A stretch of 64,000 nucleotides of DNA, taken from NCBI RefSeq assembly GCF_002980555.1, contig NZ_PVBT01000001.1, forward strand, positions 1,302,001 through 1,366,000. The letters are read 5' to 3'. Position 1 is the first letter of the stretch. Each line of letters starts with the position of its first letter. The translations under genes were made by a program, and so were the position numbers. The DNA comes from Phyllobacterium myrsinacearum (lineage in GTDB: Bacteria > Pseudomonadota > Alphaproteobacteria > Rhizobiales > Rhizobiaceae). Below the pieces are notes generated by a model that was not told the DNA's origin, made no database searches, and saw only the letters and a list, made by a program, of their open reading frames with translations. Shown in pieces: positions 54,499-63,278 of the stretch.

Positions 54499-55647
54499 TC
54501 AAGCGGCGGCGATGGCCAGTCCGTGGCTGCGCGCATTCTCCCGAATCGCTTCCAGGTAAATCTTGCGCAGGAGCGACTGCATGCCGTCATTGGCCGCGGT
54601 CAGGTCGTGCACCATTGCAGGCTTTTCCGGCGCCAGACGTTCCATCATGCGGCGGGTGACCTCCTGTGCCCCGATGGCCAGCTTGCCATTAGCGACATCA
54701 CGCCAGGCATGCAGCGCGACGCGCAGCGGCTGGTGCGTGCTGTCGGGCAGTCCGGCGGCACTGAACAGCGCGCCGAGGGCTGCATCGCGGCCATCGATCA
54801 GAAGATTGCGCACCCGGGCAAGATTATGCCCGGACAGCGCCACCAGAATGGCGCCAAAAAAATCGATCTTGCCGGAGGCAACGATGCGGATGACAAAGGC
54901 CGTGGTCAGGTCGCCGCGCAGCTGCAGATGCTCGATCAGCGCCGGATATTGCGCTGGCGGGGTTTCGGCAACCAGACTGATCGAGGCCTTGACGCAGGCT
55001 TCGCTGGTGATGCGCCGGGCGCGGCGCTCGCCCATCAGGGCCATGACCATATCCATCTGGCACAGGGCTTCGGCCACCCTGATCGCCAGCGCATGACGGC
55101 AATCGGCGGGCAAGCGGTCATCATCGGCGAGCAGCGAGCGGATATCAGCGACATGGCCAAGGCGCTCGACCAGACGGCGGAAGCTGATGTCGGCAATCTC
55201 GGCGCGGCTGTTGGCCAGCAGGTCGAGAATGGCAACCGGTTCGGCGATCTCGATCAGCGCCGCGCTGACGGCAAAGGACACCTTGGCCCTGCCCGCAATC
55301 ACCCTCTGGCTTTGCGCACAGCCCCCGGCAATGCAGTCGATCAGGTCGATATCGGTCAGCACGGTCGAGCGCGCCAGCATATAGGCGGCAATTTCCGCCT
55401 GGTCGCGCGAAAGGCTGGCGACGATGTGGGCGGGCGCATGGGCGCTTGTCGAAAAAGCTTCGGCCAGAGCAAGCCGCACCTTTGGCGACGGATCATCGAG
55501 CAGCAGCGTCAGCGCCGCCTCCGCCGCACAGCGGTCTTCGAAAGCGCGTCCGGTTTCAAGATAGACATGGGCCAGCGCCCCTGCGGCATGGCAACGCTGT
55601 GCCGCAGAAGCATGTCCGACCATCGCCAGATAATGCTGTATTGTCAT
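54499..55647 (-). CDS. DUF2336 family protein
   Basis: Protein of 382 residues, mostly alpha-helical with repeated short helices (LLLDDPSPKVRLALAEAFST, LLANSRAEIADISFRRLVER), consistent with HEAT-like repeats. DUF2336 is a family of alphaproteobacterial proteins of unknown function, some linked to general stress signalling. ATG 55647 is chosen over an upstream TTG. It is divergent from the MaoC gene (182 bp apart) and has no operon partner. Confidence 0.85.
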   Translation of the reverse strand: MTIQHYLAMVGHASAAQRCHAAGALAHVYLETGRAFEDRCAAEAALTLLLDDPSPKVRLALAEAFSTSAHAPAHIVASLSRDQAEIAAYMLARSTVLTDIDLIDCIAGGCAQSQRVIAGRAKVSFAVSAALIEIAEPVAILDLLANSRAEIADISFRRLVERLGHVADIRSLLADDDRLPADCRHALAIRVAEALCQMDMVMALMGERRARRITSEACVKASISLVAETPPAQYPALIEHLQLRGDLTTAFVIRIVASGKIDFFGAILVALSGHNLARVRNLLIDGRDAALGALFSAAGLPDSTHQPLRVALHAWRDVANGKLAIGAQEVTRRMMERLAPEKPAMVHDLTAANDGMQSLLRKIYLEAIRENARSHGLAIAAA

Positions 55648-55829
55648 GAATTTATACCCCAAGCCCTTATTGCAGCCAAGGCTAGCGGCAAAAGGTTTAC
55701 GATCGGTTCACCATGTCGATTAACCATGTTGTTTCGGCGCCGCGAGAGAACTTTGATCCTTCCCCGTTGCGAACCCGCCGAAGCCGCCCTAGTCTTTCGC
55801 CAAAAATCGCATCGAGGAGACGCCAGCAC

Positions 55830-56285
55830 ATGGCCGGACTGTATCTGGAAGAATTCGAAGTCGGGCACGTGTTCAATCACAGCCTGCGCAAGACCATCAC
55901 CGAGAGCGACAACATGCTGTTCTCGGTCATGACACTCAACACGCAGCCGCTGCACATCGATTTCGACTTCGCCGCCAAGACCGAATGGGGCAAGCCGCTG
56001 GTCAATTCGCTGTTCACGCTCGGCCTGATGATCGGCATTTCCGTCAATGACACCACCATCGGCACGACGATTGCCAATCTGGGCATGACCGACGTGACCT
56101 TCCCTGCCCCGCTGTTCCACGGCGATACGGTGCGGGTGGAGACAACGGTGCTTTCAACGCGGCCGTCCCAATCCAAGCCGGATCGCGGCGTCGTTGTGTT
56201 CGAGCATCGCGCCTACAACCAGAACGGCGTTCTCGTTGCCAAATGCACGCGTCAGGCGATGATGAAATCCAGGAGTGCTGCCTGA
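55830..56285 (+). CDS. MaoC family dehydratase
   Basis: Hot-dog-fold enzyme of 151 residues. A MaoC hydratase core is visible (TESDNMLFSVMTLNTQPLHI, with the Asp-x-x-x-x-His-type hydratase site, then DFDFAAKTEWGKPLVN). It is expected to hydrate an enoyl-CoA ester. GAGGAG lies about 10 bp before ATG 55830. Its stop overlaps the start of the CitE-like gene (TGATG), so the two probably act in sequence on acyl-CoA compounds. Confidence 0.85.
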   Translation: MAGLYLEEFEVGHVFNHSLRKTITESDNMLFSVMTLNTQPLHIDFDFAAKTEWGKPLVNSLFTLGLMIGISVNDTTIGTTIANLGMTDVTFPAPLFHGDTVRVETTVLSTRPSQSKPDRGVVVFEHRAYNQNGVLVAKCTRQAMMKSRSAA

Positions 56286-57154
56286 TGCGCTCGCTTTTGT
56301 TCGTGCCGGGCGATTCGGAAAAGAAGCTGGAAAAGGGTCTTGCCAGCGGCGCTGATGTGCTGCTGATCGATCTGGAAGATTCGGTCAGCGCCGAGCGCAA
56401 GCCCGCTGCCCGGCAGATCGCGGCGGATTTTCTTAAATCGAACCGGGACAAGAATTCACAACGCCTGTTCGTGCGCATCAATGATCTGGCGAGCGGGCTT
56501 GCCGATGCCGATCTCGAGGCGGTCATGCCATCGCTTCCCCACGGGATTCTGCTGCCCAAATCCAACAGCGGCAAGGATGTGACGCGGCTGTCGGCCAAGC
56601 TGAACGTGCACGAGGCCCATGCGGGCGCGCCGGAGGGGTCGACGCAGATTCTCGCCATTATCACCGAAACCGCGCTCGGCACCCTGTCGGCAGCCAGTTA
56701 TCCCGATGCATCGGCACGCCTCATCGGCCTCACCTGGGGCGCGGAAGACCTGTCGGCGGTCATTGGCGCACGTGCGGTGCGCGATGACAACGGGCGCTAT
56801 ACGGATGTTTTCCGGCTGGCGCGGGCGCTGACCGTTCTTGGCGCTTCGGCCGCCGATACCGCTGCCATCGATACGGTCTACATCAACTACAAGGACGATG
56901 CCGGGCTTGCCCGCGAATGCGCCGAGGCGGAGCGTGACGGCTTTACCGCCAAGCTCGCCATCCATCCGGCGCAGGTCCCGGTGATCAACGCCGTGTTCAC
57001 GCCCTCAGCCGAAGCGGTGGCACAGGCGCAAAAGATCATCCGGGCGTTCGCCGACGATCCCGCTGCGGGTGTCATCGGCATTGATGGGCTGATGTTCGAC
57101 CGCCCGCATCTGCGCCGGGCGGAACGGCTGATGGGACGGGTTGGTGCTGTTTAA
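56285..57154 (+). CDS. HpcH/HpaI aldolase / CitE-like acyl-CoA lyase
   Basis: TIM-barrel lyase of 289 residues. The family start is MRSLLFVPGDSEKKLEKGL, followed by LLIDLEDSVSAERKP, the metal-binding GAEDLSAVIGA region and IHPAQVPVIN near the end. Such proteins cleave malyl-CoA, citramalyl-CoA or related esters. It is translationally coupled to the MaoC dehydratase, suggesting a hydratase-lyase pair as in malyl-CoA or mesaconyl-CoA metabolism. The exact substrate is not shown. Confidence 0.85.
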   Translation: MRSLLFVPGDSEKKLEKGLASGADVLLIDLEDSVSAERKPAARQIAADFLKSNRDKNSQRLFVRINDLASGLADADLEAVMPSLPHGILLPKSNSGKDVTRLSAKLNVHEAHAGAPEGSTQILAIITETALGTLSAASYPDASARLIGLTWGAEDLSAVIGARAVRDDNGRYTDVFRLARALTVLGASAADTAAIDTVYINYKDDAGLARECAEAERDGFTAKLAIHPAQVPVINAVFTPSAEAVAQAQKIIRAFADDPAAGVIGIDGLMFDRPHLRRAERLMGRVGAV

Positions 57155-57173
57155 GTCGATAAGGGATGCAATT

Positions 57174-57331
57174 ACCCCCCTCTGCCCTGCCGGGCATCTC
57201 CCCCACAGGGGGGGAGATCACATTGGCATCAACGCTTTTGCGTTGTTCTTAATGTTGAAGATTGGCTGAAACAGCAATGACAGCTGATCTCCCCCCTTGT
57301 GGGGGAGATGGGCGGCAGCCCAGAGGGGGGT
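57174..57331. repeat. Paired C/G-rich palindromic element, copy 4 (inverted orientation)
   Basis: Same family as the elements at 14500, 46071 and 47249, but reading the other way: it opens with CCCCCCTCTGCCCTGCCGGG and ends with GGGCGGCAGCCCAGAGGGGG. The spacer contains AAGATTGGCTGAAAC, the complement of the shared TTTCAGCCAA core. It lies between the CitE-like gene and the convergent flavin reductase gene. Confidence 0.85.
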
Positions 57332-57347
57332 GTTTGCATTAACGCCT

Positions 57348-57953
57348 TCACCCCTCCCACTTCGGCCGGAACATCTGAAACGTTTCCGACACGGTTGCAA
57401 AGTCCATATAGCCAAGCCGCGACACCGGCTGCGCCTTGGTCATGTCGACAAGGCCGTTGGTCAGGATCGCCTCGTCGATGTGAACGCCGACGACTTCGCC
57501 GGTGACCATCAGTGCCTGCACCGGATTGCCATGGCGGTCGACGGGGTGACGGATGTCGGTGACGACGCATTCCAGCGTTGCAAAGGCTTCGGCCACGCGC
57601 GGCGCACCAATCAGCCTGCAATCGGCGGCATTGAGGCCGGCATAGTCGAACTCGCTGACGCCGCGCGGCGCATTGACCGATGTTTTGTTCATGGCCACCG
57701 ACAGATTGGCGCTGACGAGATTGGCGGCAAACTCCCGCGTTTCCTCGATGAAGGTGACGCTGTCCTTGCGCCCCTCCGAGGAAAACATGATCAGGCAGGG
57801 TTTCGTGCTGATCATGTTGAAGAAGGAATAGGGCGCCAGGTTGATTTTGCCCTCCGCCGAACGGCTGGATATCCAGCCGATGGGACGGGGCGAAACGATG
57901 GCCTTCAACGGATCATGCGGCAGGCCGTGGCCGTCCTCGAATTTGTAGAACAT
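57348..57953 (-). CDS. Flavin reductase family protein (DIM6/NTAB type)
   Basis: Flavin-binding protein of 201 residues with a split-barrel fold. Visible features are PRPIGWISSRSAEGKINLAP, FFNMISTKPCLIMFSS and a late VVGVHIDEAI stretch. Members reduce FMN or FAD with NAD(P)H, or act as FMN-dependent oxidoreductases. Together with the nitroreductase gene 6 bp upstream on the same strand it makes a small redox pair. The physiological partner is unknown. Confidence 0.87.
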   Translation of the reverse strand: MFYKFEDGHGLPHDPLKAIVSPRPIGWISSRSAEGKINLAPYSFFNMISTKPCLIMFSSEGRKDSVTFIEETREFAANLVSANLSVAMNKTSVNAPRGVSEFDYAGLNAADCRLIGAPRVAEAFATLECVVTDIRHPVDRHGNPVQALMVTGEVVGVHIDEAILTNGLVDMTKAQPVSRLGYMDFATVSETFQMFRPKWEG

Positions 57954-57959
57954 CGCGGC

Positions 57960-58541
57960 TCAGCCCTTCCACGGCCCGGCATATTCGGACAGGATATCCT
58001 TCACCTCGGGACGCGGGCGTTCCGGCACTTTCGCGTCGCAGCTGCCGATATGGACAAAACCGGCCACCCGCTCATGCGGCGCGAGGCCAAGCAGCGCCCG
58101 GCCCTTCTCATCGGATGAATACCAGTTGCTGATCCAGTTGGTGGCATAGCCAAGCCCGTTGGCCGCGTGGACGAGGTTCATCGCCGCCGCACCGGACGAC
58201 AGGAACTGTTCCCATTCCGGGATGTGATGATCGACCTTGGAGAAGATCACGCCGATGACCAGCGGCGCCCGGGCAAAGCGCTTCAGCTCCTGCTCGCGCC
58301 GCTGTTCGGTCAGCGGCCCTTCCCGTTCCTCGGCCAGGTCAGCGAGATATTTGCCGACCTCGACGCGCGCATCGCCGCGGTAAAGGACAAAACGCCAGGG
58401 CGTCAGGCGGCCGTGATCGGGCACGCGTGCGGCGATGCGGACCATGGTTTCGATCTCCGCATCGCTTGGACCGGGAAGGCCAATGGCGGAAATCGGGGTT
58501 GAGCTGCGCTGCGACAGAAAATCAATGATGGGAGAAGGCAT
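57960..58541 (-). CDS. Nitroreductase family protein
   Basis: FMN-dependent oxidoreductase of 193 residues, the size of small nitroreductases (RutE/YdjA type). The motif RVPDHGRLTPWRFVLYRGDA marks the FMN site, and GAAAMNLVHAANGLGYATNW is the usual dimer helix. It is first in a two-gene unit with the flavin reductase. Substrates could be nitro compounds, enones or quinones; none can be fixed from sequence. Confidence 0.87.
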   Translation of the reverse strand: MPSPIIDFLSQRSSTPISAIGLPGPSDAEIETMVRIAARVPDHGRLTPWRFVLYRGDARVEVGKYLADLAEEREGPLTEQRREQELKRFARAPLVIGVIFSKVDHHIPEWEQFLSSGAAAMNLVHAANGLGYATNWISNWYSSDEKGRALLGLAPHERVAGFVHIGSCDAKVPERPRPEVKDILSEYAGPWKG

Positions 58542-58665
58542 GAAACGGGGTACCAGATGCTGTTTTTCGAATGGGCGGACAATGTCGCGGTTTCACCGGC
58601 CGTGTAAAGTCATGATCGCGTGAAAAAGCCTTGAAATTGCCACCGGCTTCGGATCAAAACAGTGC

Positions 58666-59694
58666 ATGGGCATATTCGACACTCAGAAAGCGGGCTTCAG
58701 CTCCGGCGCATCCTGGATTTTGCAGGCGGCGCTGGCGGCAGCTCTCCTATCAACGGGCGCCTGGGCGCAGGCGCTCGCCCCCGAGATGGCCACGCCCGAC
58801 GTGGAATTGCCGTCTATCCCCAGCATCAACCAATATGCCAACCCGAAAGCCCCGGCCAACAATCCGCTTGCCACGGAGGCCGAGCTGGTCCTGTCGGCCA
58901 AACTGGCGGAGAACGGCGAAAACATCGGCCGCGGCCTCGTCTGGCGCGTGTTCGCGCCGGATGCCGATACGGATGGCAAGCTGCCATTGCTGGCCACGGC
59001 CAAGGGCGGCACGACATCGTTCAACCTCGCCCCCGGCAGCTATCTCGTGCATGTGGCCTTCGGCCGGGCGGGCGCCACCAAGCGCATCACCATGACCCGC
59101 GCCAAGCGCAACGAGACGATGATTCTCGATGCGGGCGGCGTCAAGCTCAACGCGGTTCTGTCGGGCGGCGCGCGCATTCCGCAGGACCAGCTGCGATTCT
59201 CCATCTATGAGGATCACGAGGATGCCAGCGGCGAACGCGCGCTCATCATTCCCGACGTCAAGCCGGAAAGCGTCGTGCGGCTGAATGCGGGGACCTATCA
59301 GATCGTCTCCAATTACGGCACGGCCAATGCGGTCATCCGCGCGGATATCCGTGTCGAGGCCGGCAAGATCACCGAGGCCAATGTGGAGCACCGGGCCGCG
59401 CAGCTAACGATGAAACTGGTGCGGGAAGCGGGCGGCGAAGCCCTTGCCGATACCGCCTGGTCGGTGCTGACGACCTCGGGCGACATCGTGCGCGAAAGCG
59501 TCGGCGCCTTTGCCTCCATCGTCCTGGCGGAAGGCGAATACGTCATCATCGCCAAGAACAAGGACAAGATTTACCAGCGCGATTTCAAGGTCGTCGCCGG
59601 GCGCAACCAGGATGTGGAACTTCTGGCGACCAATGGCGCCAGCGCCGCCTCCACCGCCAATCAGCCCGCCAGCGGCGACGATCCGCTGGACTGA
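58666..59694 (+). CDS. Exported protein of unknown function, 342 residues
   Basis: I recognise only general features. The N-terminus has a signal-like stretch (SWILQAALAAALLSTGAWAQ), followed by a beta-rich region with three related modules (LAPGSYLVHVAFG, LNAGTYQIVSNYG, LAEGEYVIIAKNK), each with an x-x-G-x-Y turn. These modules resemble carboxypeptidase-regulatory or Ig-like folds. The C-terminus is low-complexity (ASAASTANQPASGDDPLD). Its 3' end overlaps the convergent acyltransferase gene by 34 bp. A periplasmic or envelope role is likely. Confidence 0.75.
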   Translation: MGIFDTQKAGFSSGASWILQAALAAALLSTGAWAQALAPEMATPDVELPSIPSINQYANPKAPANNPLATEAELVLSAKLAENGENIGRGLVWRVFAPDADTDGKLPLLATAKGGTTSFNLAPGSYLVHVAFGRAGATKRITMTRAKRNETMILDAGGVKLNAVLSGGARIPQDQLRFSIYEDHEDASGERALIIPDVKPESVVRLNAGTYQIVSNYGTANAVIRADIRVEAGKITEANVEHRAAQLTMKLVREAGGEALADTAWSVLTTSGDIVRESVGAFASIVLAEGEYVIIAKNKDKIYQRDFKVVAGRNQDVELLATNGASAASTANQPASGDDPLD

Positions 59695-60509
59695 GGTTTG
59701 ACCGGAGCCAGCGCAAACACCGCGTCATACATATAATCCAGCAGGTGCTTGCGGTCGGCCAGCGGCGCCAGTTCCGGCCAGTCCATCGTCCGGCCGATGC
59801 GCACGGTGATGGCCTTGCCGGACAGTTTGCGGAATTCGCGGATGAGCAGCGAGATGCGCAGCGTCATCGAAATCTTGCTGGCGAGATGAAAAACCCGGCC
59901 ATTCTGCCCGCCGAAATAGACCGGAATGACCGACGCCTTGGCCTGCTGCACCAGCTTAGCCGGAAAAATCTTCCAGGGCAGATCCTCCGCCCGGCCAAAG
60001 CCCTTGGGCGCCGTGGCAACCCCGCCCGCCGGGAAGACGACGATGGTAACGCCCTCCTTCAACAGGCGTACCGCCTCATGGCGGGTGGCCATGTTCATCG
60101 CCACCGCTTCCTTGGTTTCGTCGAAGCAGACCGGCAGCGCATAGGGGCGGATTTCCGGCACCTTCATCAGATCGTTGTTGATGAGCACGCGGAACGGCCG
60201 GCCGAGCTGTTCGGCCAGCGCCAGCGCGGCGATGCCGTCGCCGATACCGAAGGGATGGTTGGCGACGATCACCAGGGGCGTATCGGGTACATGCTGCGGC
60301 GGCCACTGGTCCGCAACGTCGAGCCTGATGTTGATGAGGTCCATCATGCGGCAGAACACATCGATCCCCGCCGGGACGATGTCGGTGCGCCAGGCATTGT
60401 AGAGCCGGACATAGTGGTCGCGGCCGGACAGGCCTTCAATCGAACGGATCAGCCATTGGGTGATGCGCGACTGGGTGTCATTGGCGTAGGAGAGTTCTCT
60501 GAACTGCAC
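59661..60509 (-). CDS. Lysophospholipid acyltransferase family protein
   Basis: Membrane-associated acyltransferase of 282 residues. The catalytic motif is VIVANHPFGIGDG (an NH-x-x-x-x-x-D form), followed by the acceptor-binding segment VVFPAGGVATAPKGFG. Such proteins transfer acyl chains to glycerophosphate, ornithine lipids or related acceptors. The start is GTG 60509; an ATG is not available before the conserved region. It lies next to the insertion island whose left direct repeat begins 39 bp upstream. Its 3' end overlaps the exported-protein gene by 34 bp. Confidence 0.83.
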   Translation of the reverse strand: MQFRELSYANDTQSRITQWLIRSIEGLSGRDHYVRLYNAWRTDIVPAGIDVFCRMMDLINIRLDVADQWPPQHVPDTPLVIVANHPFGIGDGIAALALAEQLGRPFRVLINNDLMKVPEIRPYALPVCFDETKEAVAMNMATRHEAVRLLKEGVTIVVFPAGGVATAPKGFGRAEDLPWKIFPAKLVQQAKASVIPVYFGGQNGRVFHLASKISMTLRISLLIREFRKLSGKAITVRIGRTMDWPELAPLADRKHLLDYMYDAVFALAPVKPQSSGSSPLAG

Positions 60510-60547
60510 GATCGCATCCCGGCAAATAATGAAACGGCTGAATAGTC

Positions 60548-60600
60548 ACGCAACTCCATGACAACGTGATGAAAGTCACCACGCTGTCACAAAGCAATGG
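60548..60600. repeat. Left copy of a 53-bp direct repeat bracketing an island
   Basis: Fifty of 53 bases match 63279-63331. The repeat contains an inverted repeat (TGACAACGTG at 60560-60569 with CACGCTGTCA at 60581-60590, one mismatch). The right copy follows the thrS stop codon by only 7 bp. It therefore looks like a duplicated thrS terminator region, one copy left on each side of the inserted segment. Confidence 0.85.
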
Positions 60601-60610
60601 GTGGCATCTG

Positions 60611-60689
60611 CTAGTGGAACGAATTTGACATTCGCATCCCATTTGACATCACGCGGGGCAGGCGAATGTCAAATTCAAAGTTCCACTAG
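60611..60689. repeat. CTAGTGG-ended palindromic element 1
   Basis: Terminal inverted repeats of about 25 bp: CTAGTGGAACGAATTTGACA at the left and its complement ending TTCCACTAG at the right, around a 26-bp centre containing CCATTTGACAT. It can fold into one long hairpin. It is 23 bp from a second, related element. Confidence 0.85.
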
Positions 60690-60712
60690 AATTATAGACT
60701 TGCTAGTGGTCC

Positions 60713-60779
60713 TTCGATTCTGACATTTGCCTGAATGGCTGGTATCAAAGGGGTGCAAATGTCAGAATCGGACCACTAG
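60713..60779. repeat. CTAGTGG-ended palindromic element 2
   Basis: A second 67-bp palindrome with the same outer sequence, CTAGTGGTCC...GGACCACTAG, and an inner TTCTGACATTTGC/GCAAATGTCAGAA pair. It shares the outer heptamer and the TGACATT word with element 1 but not the rest. The region 60510-60845 between the acyltransferase and the RES gene holds these two elements and no gene. Confidence 0.85.
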
Positions 60780-60845
60780 ATTACTTTGTGAACTGGCGCA
60801 ACAGAGGACACATTTTATGACTCTTCTACGGCCACATGCCGCCTG

Positions 60846-61568
60846 TTACGTCACCGCCAAAACTGCTCCCGTGTCGTACTGACGCACAAAGTCGACCCGC
60901 GTGCCGTTCCAGTGATAACAATAGTGCCGTCCCTGGACGGGAATGGGTATCGCGTCCGGCCAGAAGATACCGATGCACCGTTGACCGCGCATTCGAACGC
61001 TGTTCCACAGGAGGCCATCGCTTCCCGCGGCCCGAAGCCCACGTCCCTCAACCTGCGAAGCGGTGTAATCGTGCGGATGAAGAACGTCGGGCACCGCGTT
61101 CACGTCGTCCAGTGCCCGGTCCAGGCTGCCCACCAGGACACGGAAGTCCGAGGTCCAGCCCGGAGACTGAGGTGTTGAACGCATGAATTCCTGATGGTGG
61201 TGTATGGTTTCGGCAACGGCGACTTCTTCACTGTCGCCTGCATAATAGATACCATAGCTTCCGTCCGTGAAGCGGCCCGGCCGCCCTGTGGAGCAATGGA
61301 CAAAGGGGGCCATGACATAACTGGCGCCGATGCCCGACACGCGACGGTGCGCGGGTACCTTGCCAAGATCGCCCACCTCAAATCGAATGCGCGGATTCGT
61401 TTTCGCCTCGACAGCGACCAGCGCCTCCCAGTCGCGCGGATCGGCGATGTCCTCGAACAAATCGATGGGCGGATAGATGGATCGGATAATGCGGTAGGTT
61501 TTGGGCCACTGTACCTGGGTTCGGACAGCAAGGCCACTTACCACGCACTGCGCTCCGCATCGAGCCAT
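60846..61568 (-). CDS. RES-domain toxin (NAD+-degrading toxin family)
   Basis: Toxin component of a RES-Xre type II toxin-antitoxin pair, 240 residues. The three residues that name the family are visible: Arg in TGRPGRFTDGS, Glu in EEVAVAETIHHH and Ser in LWNSVRMRG. Family members deplete NAD+, stopping growth. The gene overlaps the end of the antitoxin gene by 31 bp if ATG 61568 is used; a GTG at 61544 would leave a shorter overlap. It is the downstream gene of the pair, inside the bracketed island. Confidence 0.85.
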   Translation of the reverse strand: MARCGAQCVVSGLAVRTQVQWPKTYRIIRSIYPPIDLFEDIADPRDWEALVAVEAKTNPRIRFEVGDLGKVPAHRRVSGIGASYVMAPFVHCSTGRPGRFTDGSYGIYYAGDSEEVAVAETIHHHQEFMRSTPQSPGWTSDFRVLVGSLDRALDDVNAVPDVLHPHDYTASQVEGRGLRAAGSDGLLWNSVRMRGQRCIGIFWPDAIPIPVQGRHYCYHWNGTRVDFVRQYDTGAVLAVT

Positions 61569-61951
61569 TCACGCATTACCGCCAGATCAGAAAGCTCGCC
61601 TTGAAGCATCACATCGAGCGCTGACTTACCGCCAAAGGCCGTATTGGGCGCTTTAATCCACTCATATCCTCTTGCCGGGTCCTTAAACAGGTGCCGGACG
61701 CCCTTATGAATCCCCATCAGATGCGCCATCCGCATTTTCAGGTCTCGATCGACACGCCCTACATTGCCTTCTTTCCAACGCGCCCAGGTGCGGGCCGACA
61801 AACCACCGAGCAAGGTGCAGGCTTGTGCGTCGGTGAGTTTCCAGGCGTTGAAGAGGTTCACCGTCGTGCGGGCAAGCGCCCCTGCTTCCACATCGGTGAT
61901 TTCAGCAGATGACCGGTTGAATGGAGTCGAAGCGATAGGCTGGAGTTGCAT
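61538..61951 (-). CDS. Xre/MbcA/ParS-type antitoxin with DUF2384 toxin-binding domain
   Basis: Antitoxin of 137 residues that pairs with the RES toxin. The N-terminal half has an HTH-like region (WKLTDAQACTLLGGLSARTW), and the C-terminal DUF2384 region reads FGGKSALDVMLQGELSDLAV. ATG 61951 is chosen because GGGAGG sits 6 bp upstream. It is the first gene of the pair and probably represses their shared promoter. Upstream residues in frame are not conserved. Confidence 0.87.
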   Translation of the reverse strand: MQLQPIASTPFNRSSAEITDVEAGALARTTVNLFNAWKLTDAQACTLLGGLSARTWARWKEGNVGRVDRDLKMRMAHLMGIHKGVRHLFKDPARGYEWIKAPNTAFGGKSALDVMLQGELSDLAVMREWLDAERSAW

Positions 61952-62114
61952 GGCAACCTCCCTTTCTGGCATAAACCTAACAGATTATTGCCAATTGGCA
62001 AGAATTATTTCTTCGGACAGCTTTTGCGAAGGACAATCTCGTCGCGCTCCGTTGGATGCTTTTTGGGGGCCGATCAGATTAATCTTAACCGCTTCGACCC
62101 TTGCCATAGGCAAT

Positions 62115-63029
62115 TCAAGCTCCCGTTCTGACCGTGGCCTGCACTGCTGCTTTTTCACGGCGATCTCCTGCCCACATAATGAGCGAGGCTGTTAAAATCA
62201 AAACTCCACCGAGAAATTGCAGATATCCCAGGCGCTCGCCAATGATCAGGAACGCCAGACCTGCAGCCCACAAAGGTTCCAGTAAATAAGTAAACGATAC
62301 GAATACCGCAGACAGGTGCTTTTGAGCATATGTCGAGAACAAAACCGGCAGCATCGTCGTAAATATAGCCGAGTAAGCACCAACAAATACAAAGTCCCTG
62401 CTATGAAACACCTGAAGTGGCGCGGTTCCGATTCCAATATAAACAACAATCGCAAGTGCAGAAACCGTAAGCATTTGTGCTGCCCACAAGATCAGCGAAT
62501 TGGCTCTCTCCCCAGCCCGGCGTTCCAGCAATAGAATATAGAGAACAAAAACAGCCGTTGCGACAAATGCTAAAATGTCTCCACGCCAATTGCCACTGGC
62601 ATTGAAACCGCTGGAGATGAGGACCACTGCTCCAGCGAATGCAATAAGCGCGGCCAGAAGATGGCGCGATAGAAGCTCTATGCCGAAAACAAGCCATGCA
62701 GCGAAGACTGTCATGGGACCAATGAGTGCAGGATAAAAACCCGCGTTCGTCACCATCGTGAAAGAAATCGACCATACGCTTATGAACATGTTCAAAAACA
62801 ATACGGATCCCAGCAAGAGGCCTGAAACCACTGTATCTCTATCCAGTTCCTTCAGATGGAAGACGAGAATCCCAATGGAAATCGGAAACAAGAACAAGGC
62901 TTCAAGGGACAAAAAACTCCCCGCATCTATCCAGTCTAATGTCTTTGCGACAACGACATAGTAGCTTCCGGCGAGCGCCGGATTACACAAAATAGCCGCT
63001 CGCGGAAGAATATCGGAAAGATTTATCAA
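62115..63029 (-). CDS. EamA family transporter (AT-richer, inside the island)
   Basis: Inner-membrane protein of about 304 residues with ten hydrophobic segments and a second-half signature (SAIFTTMLPVLFSTYAQKHL, then FVSFTYLLEPLWAAGLAFLI), typical of EamA/DMT proteins. The start is read as TTG 63029 with GAGAGATT upstream; no ATG fits better. Base composition is lower in G+C than most neighbours, in line with acquisition. The substrate is unknown. It lies between the RES-Xre pair and the right direct repeat. Confidence 0.8.
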   Translation of the reverse strand: MINLSDILPRAAILCNPALAGSYYVVVAKTLDWIDAGSFLSLEALFLFPISIGILVFHLKELDRDTVVSGLLLGSVLFLNMFISVWSISFTMVTNAGFYPALIGPMTVFAAWLVFGIELLSRHLLAALIAFAGAVVLISSGFNASGNWRGDILAFVATAVFVLYILLLERRAGERANSLILWAAQMLTVSALAIVVYIGIGTAPLQVFHSRDFVFVGAYSAIFTTMLPVLFSTYAQKHLSAVFVSFTYLLEPLWAAGLAFLIIGERLGYLQFLGGVLILTASLIMWAGDRREKAAVQATVRTGA

Positions 63030-63278
63030 GATAATCTCTCAGCCGATTTCATGCCAAAGTGATTGAGAATCCGTCAGAGCAATTTTCAAGAACGACCCGC
63101 CAAAGTCGCCGGGATAGCATGAAACTGCTTCGTTTTCCCCGGCCATGGCGTGCCCATCCACATTGCATTTGTGGAGGCAGTTTATCAGGCGATGTGCATC
63201 CCAGGAATCCGCAGAGCTACCGAGGCATACAAGCCCGCCTTGCTCAGCGCCCACTGAAACAGCTGTATTAACCCGGCG

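Noticed and set aside
54317-54559. Short frames on both strands upstream of bkdA1
   Set aside because: They overlap each other and the DUF2336 gene, with no motif and no good ribosome binding site.
60611-60779. Rho-independent terminators for the flanking genes
   Set aside because: They have no T-run and lie upstream of the acyltransferase start on its strand; the shared CTAGTGG ends fit a repeat element better, although termination of the RES transcript cannot be fully excluded.
60846-63029. Complete transposon or prophage remnant
   Set aside because: No transposase, integrase or phage gene is visible; only the direct repeats support insertion, so no mobile-element class is assigned.
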